Position numbers and translations under genes: made by a program. DNA of 52,727 nucleotides from a virus, in the IMG/VR virus record IMGVR_UViG_3300032050_000188, positions 1 through 52,727 of that record; one strand, given 5' to 3'. The notes under the pieces were generated by a model that saw only the letters and a list, made by a program, of their open reading frames with translations, searched no databases and was not told the DNA's origin. Of the stretch, positions 8,763 to 15,771 are shown in pieces. Position 1 is the stretch's first letter. Each line of letters opens with the position of its first letter.

Positions 8763-8804
8763 CTTGCCGACCGACTAGGCGGACTTCTCCTCAGAGACGG
8801 CAAG
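8763..8804. repeat. Inverted repeat in the leader of the 8824 gene
   Basis: Arms CTTGCCG (8763-8769) and CGGCAAG (8798-8804) are perfect 7-bp complements separated by 28 nt. In the mRNA leader this could form a long-loop stem just upstream of the SD (GAGGA) of the next gene. No T-tract follows, so it is not a terminator. Confidence 0.4.
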
Positions 8805-8823
8805 AGCAGATTGAGGACAAATC

Positions 8824-9318
8824 ATGGGATTTTCTACGCTCTCTGGCCCGGTTCGCATGGGCACCCAACGCTACGGCGCTGGCACGAACACCGGCCTGCC
8901 GGTTCTGACCCAATCCACCAACGTGCCGTTCTCTGCGATGGCTACATCGCCCACGGCGCAGAACCTGTTCACGCTCCCGGCAGGTGCCAAGATCCTGCGC
9001 TTCACGGTTGAGAAGACCACTGCCATCTCTGGCGGCTCGGTCACTGCGGTGAATACGACCTTTGGCAAGGTTGGCACTGCCAATGCGTTCCAGACCACGA
9101 TTGACATCGGTCTGACCACGGCTCAAACCGCTCGGGCGACTCTGGACGCTGCGCTGGTTTCTTCGGCCACCGACAACATTGGTACGGCGGATGTGGTGGT
9201 GACGGGTACGTTCACTGCGGCGGGGGGTAACCCCACGGCGGGTGCGACTGTGGTGACGGTGGAATATATCCAGCGTGCAGACAACGGCGCTCAGGCACCG
9301 ACCACGTTCCAGAACTGA
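8824..9318 (+). CDS. Predicted beta-rich structural (decoration-like) protein
   Basis: A 164-residue Ala/Thr/Gly/Val-rich protein with alternating polar/hydrophobic sequence typical of all-beta virion decoration or fibre-base proteins (LFTLPAGAKILRFTVEKTT, GATVVTVEYIQRAD). There are no cysteines, signal peptide or membrane segment. SD GAGGA lies about 7 nt before the ATG. A terminator-like hairpin directly follows. I have no firm family name. The location after the capsid gene and before spike genes supports a head-surface or head-fibre role. Confidence 0.7.
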   Translation: MGFSTLSGPVRMGTQRYGAGTNTGLPVLTQSTNVPFSAMATSPTAQNLFTLPAGAKILRFTVEKTTAISGGSVTAVNTTFGKVGTANAFQTTIDIGLTTAQTARATLDAALVSSATDNIGTADVVVTGTFTAAGGNPTAGATVVTVEYIQRADNGAQAPTTFQN

Positions 9319-9327
9319 TGAACCCAG

Positions 9328-9352
9328 CCCCGCTTCGGCGGGGTAGTCTTTT
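9328..9352 (+). terminator. Terminator-like hairpin with imperfect T-tract
   Basis: 6-bp GC stem CCCCGC/GCGGGG (9328-9333, 9338-9343) with a TTCG tetraloop followed by TAGTCTTTT. The interrupted T-run suggests partial termination, allowing reduced read-through into the spike genes. Confidence 0.7.
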
Positions 9353-9361
9353 GGGGGCCGC

Positions 9362-9616
9362 ATGGCAAAGACCAACTTTAGTCCGACGTTCCCGATGTTT
9401 CCGGGGGACGCCGCTGCAGTCACGCCCAGTGACACGAACAACCTGCGTGAGCCTTCGGTGATCTTTGTGGGCACCACGGGTTCGCTGCGTGTGTTGACGG
9501 CTCAGGGCAGTGATGTGACGTTTGCTGCTGTCCCGGGCGGCACGGTGGTGCCGTTGCAGGTGATCCGCGTGTTTGCGTCTGGTACGTCCGCTACCAACAT
9601 TGTCAGGATTTTCTGA
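9362..9616 (+). CDS. Spike-base-like small protein (RCAP_Rcc01079 type)
   Basis: 84-residue protein whose whole length follows the pattern I remember for the 'spike base protein, RCAP_Rcc01079 family' first noted in gene transfer agent heads: TPSDTNNLREP, then IFVGTTGSLRVLTAQG, VTFAAVPGGTVVPLQVIRV and FASGTSATNIVRIF. In that context the protein attaches head-spike fibres to the capsid. Here it is directly followed, with a 1-nt overlap at TGATG, by two proteins carrying a head-spike-fibre type domain, which supports the call. A G-run (9353-9357) serves as SD. Family match is from memory. Confidence 0.72.
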   Translation: MAKTNFSPTFPMFPGDAAAVTPSDTNNLREPSVIFVGTTGSLRVLTAQGSDVTFAAVPGGTVVPLQVIRVFASGTSATNIVRIF

Positions 9617-11124
9617 TGTCGTTCGGGTTTGGCTTCGCGCTTCCTGCGTACCCGTTGCGTGGTGGCACGGGGAACAACCCGTTCAATCAGCTTGGCCCGA
9701 CGTTGGACCTGTCTTTTGCGGGGGTGGTGACTGACCTAACCGACCCAAACGGGTACACGCTCAACACCGATTTCATCATCCCGCAGTATCAGATTGCTGC
9801 TCAATATGTAGTTTGGGAGACCGGCGTGGGACTCGTAGACAAAACCTTCTCGCAGATCATCACCTTTACCCGTGCATCGACGGCTACCTACTTCGACTCT
9901 GCCGGCGTGTTGCAGAGCGCCGCCATCGACGCCCCCCGCCTGGACTACAACCCGAGCACGCTTGCTGCGCAAGGCTTCTTGATTGAGGAGGCGAGGACGA
10001 ATTCACTGCCGCGCAGCGAAGAGTTCAGTGATGCAAGCTGGACAAAGGGCGGGGCTACCGTAACTGCTGATTCAACGACAGCGCCCAGCGGGACAGCCAC
10101 GGCAGACACGCTTGTTGAAGACACCTCAACCGGGCAGCACCGCGTTTATCGGTCGGTATCTGGCACGACAAACACAAACCCATATACCTACTCAATCTTT
10201 GCCAAGGCCAGCACACGAACTCGTGTCTACGTTGGTATTGCAGAGGGGACTACGTTTGTTCGCCAAGGAAATGCTGTTTTTGATTTGTCGGCGGGCATTG
10301 TTGTGAGTGCAGGGGGCGGAAGCGGAGGTGCTACCGGAGGTTCAGCAACAATTCAAAACGTCGGCAACGGCTGGTATCGCTGCACTTACACGCTGACCCT
10401 TGGCGGCACGGACACGACTATCTTTGGCGACATCAACTTAGTCAGTACAGGCACAACGATCAGCTACACCGGAAATGGAACAGCAGGCCTGTTCATCTGG
10501 GGCGCTCAACTCGAAGCCGGAGCCTTCGCCACCAGCTACATCCCCACAACGACAACGGCACTGACGCGCTCTGCTGACGTTGCCAGCGTGAATACGTTGT
10601 CGCCTTGGTATAACGCGACGGCTTCGACGCTTTACACCGAGTTCAACACTCCTGTGCCAACTACGGTAACAAACTCCGCAGTTGTTGCTGGGTATGACGA
10701 TGGAACTGCAAACAATCGGTTCTCAAACTTTTATACGTCAAACACAGGTGCTGTAAACACTATCCAAGTGACCGGTGGCGCAACAAACTACACAATCTCC
10801 GCTGTCACTGGGCTGGCGCTTTCCAACGTGCAAAAGCAGGCAACACGCTTTCAGGCGGGGAGCTATGCGTCATCCGCAAACGGCGCGGCGGCGGTAACGG
10901 ACTCGTTTGCTTCTGCACCGCCTACAGTCAACACGCTAAGGTTCGGTCTGCGCCCAAGTGGCACTCAAGCAAATATGTGGCTTCGCAGGGTGACTGTGTA
11001 TCCACGCGGCCTCACAAACCTAGAACTGCAAACGATCACGCTGCCAGCGGGTGCGACGATTACCACGCAAGACTACTCGTTTGATTCCAACTTCACCGGC
11101 AACACGGTTGCTATCGGGTCGTAA
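9616..11124 (+). CDS. Head-spike / fibre protein, copy 1
   Basis: 502-residue secretion-independent virion protein. Near residue 82 it carries the block FTRASTATYFDSAGVLQSAA, RLDYNP and GFLIEEARTN, which I know from proteins annotated 'phage head spike fiber domain'. It is followed by jelly-roll, carbohydrate-binding-like sequence (SIFAKASTRTRVYVGI, GWYRCTYTLTLGG, FIWGAQLEAGAFATSYIP) and a C-terminal LamG/concanavalin-like part (SPWYNATASTLYTEF, NTLRFGLRPSG, WLRRVTVYPRGLTNLELQ). It probably binds host or environmental glycans. Start ATG overlaps the spike-base stop (TGATG). A paralogous gene follows at 11136. Confidence 0.82.
   Translation: MSFGFGFALPAYPLRGGTGNNPFNQLGPTLDLSFAGVVTDLTDPNGYTLNTDFIIPQYQIAAQYVVWETGVGLVDKTFSQIITFTRASTATYFDSAGVLQSAAIDAPRLDYNPSTLAAQGFLIEEARTNSLPRSEEFSDASWTKGGATVTADSTTAPSGTATADTLVEDTSTGQHRVYRSVSGTTNTNPYTYSIFAKASTRTRVYVGIAEGTTFVRQGNAVFDLSAGIVVSAGGGSGGATGGSATIQNVGNGWYRCTYTLTLGGTDTTIFGDINLVSTGTTISYTGNGTAGLFIWGAQLEAGAFATSYIPTTTTALTRSADVASVNTLSPWYNATASTLYTEFNTPVPTTVTNSAVVAGYDDGTANNRFSNFYTSNTGAVNTIQVTGGATNYTISAVTGLALSNVQKQATRFQAGSYASSANGAAAVTDSFASAPPTVNTLRFGLRPSGTQANMWLRRVTVYPRGLTNLELQTITLPAGATITTQDYSFDSNFTGNTVAIGS
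9859..10001 (+). repeat. Direct repeat, spike domain copy 1
   Basis: 143-bp block with a diverged, gap-free second copy at 11184-11326 (offset 1325 bp). It encodes the FTRAST...EEARTN domain in both spike genes and includes an identical TTGAGGAGGCGAGGACGAA-type end. It marks a tandem gene duplication and a potential recombination site. Confidence 0.85.
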
Positions 11125-11135
11125 GGAGCGAAGGC

Positions 11136-12368
11136 ATGCCAACCGTAACCACATACCCAGGCGTTTTTGGGCCTTACAGCCCGATCACCTTCACCCGTGC
11201 CAGCACGGCCACGTACTTCGACAGCACGGGCACCCTGCAGAGCGCAGCCATTGACGCTCCACGCCTGGACTACAACCCCAGCACGCTGGCGGCTCAGGGG
11301 CTGCTGATTGAGGAGGCGAGGACGAACAGCATCCGCAACAACACCATGGTGGGTGCGGTAGCTGGGACGCCGGGGACGCTGCCGACGAATTGGACTACAA
11401 GCCTTGCTGGAGGCGTATCAAGGGAAATTGTTGGTATTGGAACTGCAAACGGCATCAACTACATTGACATCCGTATTTTTGGAACAACCACAAACACAAA
11501 CCTTGCGCTCAATCTTGTGCTTGAAGGAAATACAATTGCTGCTGCGGTTGGACAAGTTTGGACAAGCAGTGCTTGGGTGTCTCTTGTCGGCGGCACTACT
11601 ACAGGAATAACTAACGTATACCTTACTCAGACTGAAAGATCCTCCGGTGGTACAGATTTAGCGTATTTAAATGGAACAAGCTTTCTTTCAACAATAAATT
11701 CAAATGTACGCAGAACATATTCTCCAACTTTAAGCAACGCATCCACTGCTTTTATTGTTCCGTCACTTTGGGTAACGCATACAGGTATTGGAGCGGCTGT
11801 TGACTTCACCTTGCGCATCGGCCTTCCCCAGCTAGAGCAGGGCGCGTTTGCCACCTCCGTCATCCCCACCACCACCACCGCGCTGACCCGTGCCCAAGAC
11901 CGTGCTGTAGTCAATACGATCAGCCCTTGGTACAACAGTGTGGCTGGCACCATTTACGCGGAGTTCTCGCTCACTTTGCCTGCGTCTGGGGGTAATCAGT
12001 TTTTTACGCAAACTAGCGATAATAGTTATAACAATCGTATTGTTAATAACATTAGTTCTACTGCTTTTCCAAATACCTCGACAGTGTCTGGCGGCACATC
12101 TGACGGATTTGCTTCTACAGCCGGTGCAGTAACGGCAAACACAACAGTAAAAGTCGCTGCGGCTTATGCGTCAAATGATTTAGCGATTTCTTTGAATGGC
12201 GGAACTGTAGCCACTGACAACACGGTAACCATTCCAAGTGGACTAACGCGCTTTGATCTTGGTTCGGATCACTTGGGTTTCAACAACGTCAAAGCAGGCT
12301 ACCTCCGCCGCATAACCTACTACCCCACGCGGTTGTCCAACGCCCAGTTGCAGGCCATCACAGCATGA
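11136..12368 (+). CDS. Head-spike / fibre protein, copy 2
   Basis: 410-residue paralogue of the preceding gene. The FTRASTATYFDSTGTLQSAA block is at residues ~17-36, the central lectin-like part has diverged (LSNASTAFIVPSLWVTHTG, FTLRIGLPQLEQGAFATSVI), and the C-terminus ends in a LamG-like stretch (SPWYNSVAGTIYAEFSLTL, YLRRITYYPTRLSNAQLQA). The first and last domains resemble copy 1; the middle differs, as expected for a receptor or glycan-binding region under diversifying selection. The middle (about 11400-12150) looks AT-richer than its flanks, which hints at domain exchange. SD is AAGGAG overlapping the previous stop. It overlaps a 25-codon gene by 4 nt (ATGA). Confidence 0.8.
   Translation: MPTVTTYPGVFGPYSPITFTRASTATYFDSTGTLQSAAIDAPRLDYNPSTLAAQGLLIEEARTNSIRNNTMVGAVAGTPGTLPTNWTTSLAGGVSREIVGIGTANGINYIDIRIFGTTTNTNLALNLVLEGNTIAAAVGQVWTSSAWVSLVGGTTTGITNVYLTQTERSSGGTDLAYLNGTSFLSTINSNVRRTYSPTLSNASTAFIVPSLWVTHTGIGAAVDFTLRIGLPQLEQGAFATSVIPTTTTALTRAQDRAVVNTISPWYNSVAGTIYAEFSLTLPASGGNQFFTQTSDNSYNNRIVNNISSTAFPNTSTVSGGTSDGFASTAGAVTANTTVKVAAAYASNDLAISLNGGTVATDNTVTIPSGLTRFDLGSDHLGFNNVKAGYLRRITYYPTRLSNAQLQAITA
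11184..11326 (+). repeat. Direct repeat, spike domain copy 2
   Basis: Second copy of the 143-bp block at 9859-10001, without insertions or deletions; differences are mostly at third codon positions, indicating selection on the encoded domain after duplication. Confidence 0.85.
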
Positions 12369-12442
12369 CCCACTTCCTACGCGGATTCCTAGACGGCTTG
12401 GCGTTGATGCCGCTGGTGCGCTGGATCAGGAAACGCAAATGA
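12365..12442 (+). CDS. 25-residue micro-protein, coupled at both ends
   Basis: A complete 26-codon frame encoding a 25-residue amphipathic peptide (starts MTHFLRGFLDGLALMPLV, ends WIRKRK). It begins in an ATGA overlap with the spike gene stop and ends in an ATGA overlap with the next gene's start (12439), the strongest coupling pattern possible. The hydrophobic middle and basic end suggest membrane or nucleic-acid contact, but no function is known to me. Without it there would be a gap between two otherwise tightly packed genes. Confidence 0.7.
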   Translation: MTHFLRGFLDGLALMPLVRWIRKRK

Positions 12443-12789
12443 CCTACGACCCCTTCGACCCATTCAACGAGGTGCCCATGTACCACGATACCTTCCTGAA
12501 ATTCGCTGACGAAGCCGAGGCCAACGCGGCGCTGTTCACCGAGCAGACCAACGTGCAGGGCGATGTGGTCGAGACGGTGCTGGTGCCCAAGTACGCGGCG
12601 GTGGATGTCGTTGGCACCATCTACAAGCCCACGGGCAAGGTGCTGCCTGCTGAGGACGAAAGCGGCGAAGCGGTGGATGAGATGGCTCCGATTGACGGCT
12701 GGCATGTCAACGTGCGCCACACCGACGAGGCCCCGGAGTTGGCACCGTACCAAGTATTTCCGGTAACGCCTGCGAGAATGTGGGCCTGA
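12439..12789 (+). CDS. Conserved virion-region protein (116 aa)
   Basis: Acidic protein with a predicted mixed alpha/beta domain: FLKFADEAEANAALF, then DVVETVLVPKYAAVDVVGTI, DGWHVNVRHTDEAPEL and a Pro-rich end (APYQVFPVTPARMWA). It lies in the string of small genes after the spike proteins and is coupled by ATGA to the 25-codon gene. I recognise the general pattern from many tailed phages, where it lies next to tail or fibre genes, but have no function for it. Confidence 0.78.
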   Translation: MTYDPFDPFNEVPMYHDTFLKFADEAEANAALFTEQTNVQGDVVETVLVPKYAAVDVVGTIYKPTGKVLPAEDESGEAVDEMAPIDGWHVNVRHTDEAPELAPYQVFPVTPARMWA

Positions 12790-12791
12790 TC

Positions 12792-13046
12792 ATGGCTAAG
12801 TCGCCTGCTTGGACCCGGAAGGAAGGCAAGGCAGAATCAGGCGGTCTGAACGCCAAGGGCCGTGCCAGCTACAACAAAGCCAACCCCGGCAAGCCTGGGC
12901 TGAAAGCGCCGCAACCCGAAGGTGGCCCGCGCCGAGATTCGTTCTGCGCCCGGATGAAGGGTATGAAAGCCAAGCTCACCAGCGAGAAGACGGCCAAAGA
13001 TCCGAACTCTCGTATCAACAAAAGCCTGAGGGCATGGAAGTGTTGA
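12792..13046 (+). CDS. Small basic DUF6321-like protein (84 aa)
   Basis: Lys/Arg/Gly-rich protein starting at ATG 12792, two bases after the previous stop; an upstream in-frame GTG at 12780 is possible but has a worse context. The order AWTRKEGKAESGGLNAKGRA, then NPGKPGLKAPQPEGGPRRDS, FCARMKGMKAKLTSEKTAK and INKSLRAWKC agrees with the phage family I remember as DUF6321. Function unknown; the charge suggests DNA binding or a packaged internal protein. It starts the cluster of tiny basic proteins. Confidence 0.75.
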   Translation: MAKSPAWTRKEGKAESGGLNAKGRASYNKANPGKPGLKAPQPEGGPRRDSFCARMKGMKAKLTSEKTAKDPNSRINKSLRAWKC

Positions 13047-13047
13047 G

Positions 13048-13296
13048 ATGGAAGCGACAATACTCTGGAACCTCGTCCTGACCATCCTGATCGGTGCAGT
13101 GGCGTTCTTCATGTCCTCCAAATTCCGGGAGCTTGACCGCATATCTATCCTGCTCAACCGCACGCGGGAAGAGATTGCCCGTGACCACATCACGCGGTCT
13201 GAGTTCCGGCAAGACATGAAAAGTCTCTTTGAGCGTTTTGATGCCATAGAGAAAAAATTGGACAATCTGCGTGAGCGCAAGCGGGAGATAGACTGA
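13048..13296 (+). CDS. Small membrane-anchored coiled-coil protein (82 aa)
   Basis: N-terminal hydrophobic segment (residues ~5-22, LWNLVLTILIGAVAFFMS) followed by a strongly charged helix (residues 25-80) that ends DNLRERKREID. Predicted topology is a single membrane anchor with a coiled-coil tail, a shape shared by spanin-like proteins and by some membrane-attached virion proteins. It is away from the lysis cassette, so a lysis role is not assumed. ATG overlaps its neighbour closely (TGAGATG) and the stop overlaps the next ATG by 1 nt. Confidence 0.7.
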   Translation: MEATILWNLVLTILIGAVAFFMSSKFRELDRISILLNRTREEIARDHITRSEFRQDMKSLFERFDAIEKKLDNLRERKREID

Positions 13297-13643
13297 TGGC
13301 CTCTCAAAAAGAAGATGGTGATATTCAAGAAATACACCCAACAGAAGTTTATAAACCTCCCGTTAAAAAACTGGATGCGAAAGAACGTGCGCTAAAAGTT
13401 TTGAAAAATTGGAGGGGCTCTCCAACAGCATTTAACCCTGCAGTTGGCGCTTACACAGATATGGCGTATGAGGCATATAAAAAGTTAACCGGCAATGCTC
13501 CGCTGGAAGACTTGTCGGATAAAGTGCGAAGGGCAGCAAAAGACACCCCCAAAATGGCAACAGAAAAATTTGCTGCTGGTGGTAAAGTCCGCCAAATTGA
13601 CGGCTGCGCACAGCGCGGAAAGACCAAAGGGCGGGTGGTGTAG
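13296..13643 (+). CDS. Small protein with C-terminal GG/Cys/RGKTKG tag
   Basis: 115 residues. The N-terminal two thirds is helical (DAKERALKVLKNWRG, TDMAYEAYKKLTG). The C-terminus carries the tag EKFAAGGKVRQIDGCAQRG followed by KTKGRVV, versions of which recur in neighbouring genes. The gene looks AT-richer than neighbours. GC-rich tag DNA at the end contrasts with the AT-rich body, suggesting the tag may be a swappable module. Function unknown; the location among virion genes suggests an internal or head-associated protein. Confidence 0.7.
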   Translation: MASQKEDGDIQEIHPTEVYKPPVKKLDAKERALKVLKNWRGSPTAFNPAVGAYTDMAYEAYKKLTGNAPLEDLSDKVRRAAKDTPKMATEKFAAGGKVRQIDGCAQRGKTKGRVV

Positions 13644-13954
13644 TGCCCCTTAAGTCGGAAGCTCAAAAACGGTTCATGTATGCCTCTCTCGCTGGCAAGA
13701 CGGATGTCCCGCCTAGCGTAGCGAAGAAGTTTGTCGGGCCAGAGGCCCATAAGGAGTCTGAGATGGCTGAGTCGAAGAAGATGATCGGTAAGGAGTTGGC
13801 CTTCATGAAAAAGAAGGGCGCTCCGAAGTCCATGATCAAGCACGAGATGGCCGAGGCCAAAGGTAAGGGTTACGCCCGAGGCGGCGGCATCGAGTCCAAG
13901 GGTAAGACCAAGGGCAAGATGGTCAAGATGGCAATGGGCGGCAAAGCCTGCTAA
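13643..13954 (+). CDS. Small basic tag-bearing protein (SEAQKRFM type)
   Basis: 103 residues starting at GTG 13643, overlapping the preceding TAG by one base. It starts PLKSEAQKRFMYASLAG, an arrangement common in small phage proteins (P-x-K-S-x-A-Q-x-R-F-M), followed by a Lys-rich helix and a C-terminal tag GYARGGGIESKGKTKGKMV and a final GGKAC. The protein is highly basic. It is probably packaged or DNA-associated, by inference from charge and location only. Confidence 0.72.
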   Translation: MPLKSEAQKRFMYASLAGKTDVPPSVAKKFVGPEAHKESEMAESKKMIGKELAFMKKKGAPKSMIKHEMAEAKGKGYARGGGIESKGKTKGKMVKMAMGGKAC

Positions 13955-13964
13955 GAGGTAAATC

Positions 13965-14186
13965 ATGGACTACGCAGCCGAAGCTAAACGAGAAGTTGGT
14001 TCTCTCAGGAAGCGCTACCCCGAGAAGCCGCCTGCAGGCATCCGTGCCGAGTTGGACGCCATGAAGCAGGAAAAGGCCAATGAGGCTGGCATGAAGGTCC
14101 ATGAAGGCCGCAAGCTCGCCAAAGGCGGCTCCGTCAAAGGCGGCGGCTGTGAGCAGCGTGGCCTGAGAAAGTGCAAGGTGATGTAA
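13965..14186 (+). CDS. Small basic tag-bearing protein (73 aa)
   Basis: Charged helical body (EAKREVGSLRKRYPEK, RAELDAMKQEKANEAGMK) followed by the C-terminal tag KLAKGGSVKGGGCEQRGLRK and CKVM. The Gly-Gly-x-Val-(x)-Gly-Cys-x-x-Arg-Gly order matches the tag of the protein at 13296-13643, although the bodies are unrelated. SD GAGGT at 13955-13959 region precedes the ATG. Function unknown. Confidence 0.72.
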   Translation: MDYAAEAKREVGSLRKRYPEKPPAGIRAELDAMKQEKANEAGMKVHEGRKLAKGGSVKGGGCEQRGLRKCKVM

Positions 14187-14426
14187 GTGCGTGCATCACG
14201 CGGTATGGGTGCCATCCGCCCGGAACTCAAAGGCAAGGTCAAGAAGCGCCGTGACAACACCGACTTTACCGAGTACGCCGAGGGCGGCGAAGTTGGCCTC
14301 TACGCCAACATCAATGCCAAGCGCAAACGGATTGCCGCAGGATCGGGCGAAACCATGCGCAAGCCGGGTGCTCCCGGCGCTCCTACTGCCAAAGCGTTTA
14401 AGCGTTCCGCAATGACGGCGAAGTGA
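14187..14426 (+). CDS. Small basic protein with KRIAAGSGE motif
   Basis: 79 residues from GTG 14187 immediately after the previous TAA. RASRGMGAIRPELKGK, then a YAEGGEVGLYANINAKRKR segment and AAGSGETMRKPGAPGAPTAK form a pattern I remember from many phage small proteins (N-terminal MGAI, central EGGEV, KRIxAGSGExMRKPG). The central YAEGGEV is another instance of the GG-V tag, here internal. Highly basic. No biochemical role is known to me. Confidence 0.75.
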   Translation: MRASRGMGAIRPELKGKVKKRRDNTDFTEYAEGGEVGLYANINAKRKRIAAGSGETMRKPGAPGAPTAKAFKRSAMTAK

Positions 14427-14427
14427 A

Positions 14428-15123
14428 ATGACAACCTCCGGCACCACTACATTTGACATGGATCTCAACGAGTACGTTGAGGAAGCCTTTGAGCGCTGTG
14501 GTGCGGAGCTTCGCACGGGTTATGACCTGAAGACCGCACGGCGGTCCATGAACCTGCTTTTTACAGACTGGGCCAACCGGGGGATTAACCTTTGGACGGT
14601 AGAGCAAGGATCGCAAGTCTTGACACCCGGTACAAATACGTACACCCTTCCTGCCGACACGGTGGATCTTCTTGAGCATGTGATCCGCACAGGTGCGGGG
14701 AACGTCTCCACGCAGACAGACCTGACTATCACGCGCATCTCGGTCTCCACCTACTCCAGCATCCCGAACAAACTGCAACAGGCAAGGCCGATCCAGATCT
14801 GGATCAACCGCCAAGCGCCCGCGCCGCAGTTCACGGTGTGGCCCACGCCCGACAACTCGCAGACCTACACGCTGGTCTACTGGCGGCTGCGCCGCATACA
14901 GGACGCTGGTGCCGGTGGCACGTACACGCAGGACATCCCGTTCCGCTTCTTGAATGCTTTGGTCGCCGGTCTTGCATACTACCTGTCCATGAAGATCCCA
15001 GGCGCGATGGAAAGAATGCAGGTATTGAAGGCTCAATATGACGAAGCTTGGGACCTTGCCTCGACGGAAGACCGTGAGAAGGCTGCGGTGCGGTTTGTGC
15101 CGCGCCAGATGTTTATAAGCTGA
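14428..15123 (+). CDS. Head-completion / portal adaptor protein (P22 gp4-like)
   Basis: 231-residue protein probably forming the ring that docks to the portal and continues the DNA channel. It has an N-terminal helical hairpin (DLNEYVEEAFERCGAEL, TARRSMNLLFTDWANRGI) and a beta-rich core with QVLTPGTNTYTLPADTVDLL, QIWINRQAPAPQFTVWPTP and TLVYWRLRRIQD, then a C-terminal helical pair. The N-terminal WANRGINLW-type helix followed by L-x-x-G-x-x-x-Y-x-L-P is what I know from P22 gp4-like and T7 gp11-like adaptors. A second adaptor candidate lies at 16536-17189. Exact ring position is inference. Confidence 0.7.
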   Translation: MTTSGTTTFDMDLNEYVEEAFERCGAELRTGYDLKTARRSMNLLFTDWANRGINLWTVEQGSQVLTPGTNTYTLPADTVDLLEHVIRTGAGNVSTQTDLTITRISVSTYSSIPNKLQQARPIQIWINRQAPAPQFTVWPTPDNSQTYTLVYWRLRRIQDAGAGGTYTQDIPFRFLNALVAGLAYYLSMKIPGAMERMQVLKAQYDEAWDLASTEDREKAAVRFVPRQMFIS

Positions 15124-15131
15124 GGTTCGTT

Positions 15132-15770
15132 ATGCTCGACTTAAACATCAACGAAATAAAAAGACCTAATGGAGCTATTGGCTTCCAAGGTGTAGATGCG
15201 GAAAACATTCGTAGTATTTTAAAAAATGTAGCAAAGCTGCCCATACCAGAAAATGCTTCAATGCGTGAGATGGTTGATATTTTTAAACAAAACCCAGAAG
15301 CACAAAATAAAGTAAGAAGTTTAATGCTCAAACAACCTTTAGAAGGTTTTGAGCTACCTGATGGAACAATCTCCATAAAAGACGGGCATCATCGTGCGTT
15401 TTTGTTAAACCAAGTTGGCGACAAGACGTTGCCTGCAAGTATAAAAGACTACACCGGCCCATCAAAACCAAAAGCCGTTGGCAAAGCAGGTATTGCTGCA
15501 GCCCTAGCCGGTGGCGCTGGTGCGGCCAGCGCAGGAGACCTTCGCCGTGCAGCGGGGGATGTGGCCGAATCGTTTTTGCCGCTGGGGGTAACACCATCTA
15601 CACTGGCCCCAGGTACACTGACGCCCGAGCAACGCGCCGCTTCTGATGCGGCGACACAACGTAAACGCCAGCAGGAAGAAGCAGCCAAGATGAAGGCCCA
15701 GGCGTTGCTGCGTACAGGTGTGCCAATGCCAGATGAGTACCGCCAAGGCGGTCGGGTCAGGATGATCTGA
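15132..15770 (+). CDS. ParB/Srx-motif protein in the virion module
   Basis: 212 residues. The N-terminal ~105 residues contain FELPDGTISIKDGHHRAFLL followed by a turn and TLPASIK, which resembles the DGxHR core of ParB-N/sulfiredoxin-like nucleotide-binding domains. Residues ~118-135 (AGIAAALAGGAGAASAG) are Ala/Gly-rich and hydrophobic, then a Pro/Thr linker and a Gln/Lys helix, ending in DEYRQGGRVRMI, a terminal variant of the GG-V tag. The first 300 bp look AT-rich compared with the rest, suggesting that a ParB-like domain was joined to a resident virion tail. It may be an injected effector or CTPase/nuclease-like protein; unproven. Confidence 0.68.
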   Translation: MLDLNINEIKRPNGAIGFQGVDAENIRSILKNVAKLPIPENASMREMVDIFKQNPEAQNKVRSLMLKQPLEGFELPDGTISIKDGHHRAFLLNQVGDKTLPASIKDYTGPSKPKAVGKAGIAAALAGGAGAASAGDLRRAAGDVAESFLPLGVTPSTLAPGTLTPEQRAASDAATQRKRQQEEAAKMKAQALLRTGVPMPDEYRQGGRVRMI

Positions 15771-15771
15771 C

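Noticed and set aside
8716-8823. Possible small RNA gene in the 108-bp gap after the GIY-YIG gene
   Set aside because: Only a long-loop inverted repeat and a weak promoter are visible; no terminator follows, so a leader function for the 8824 gene is simpler.
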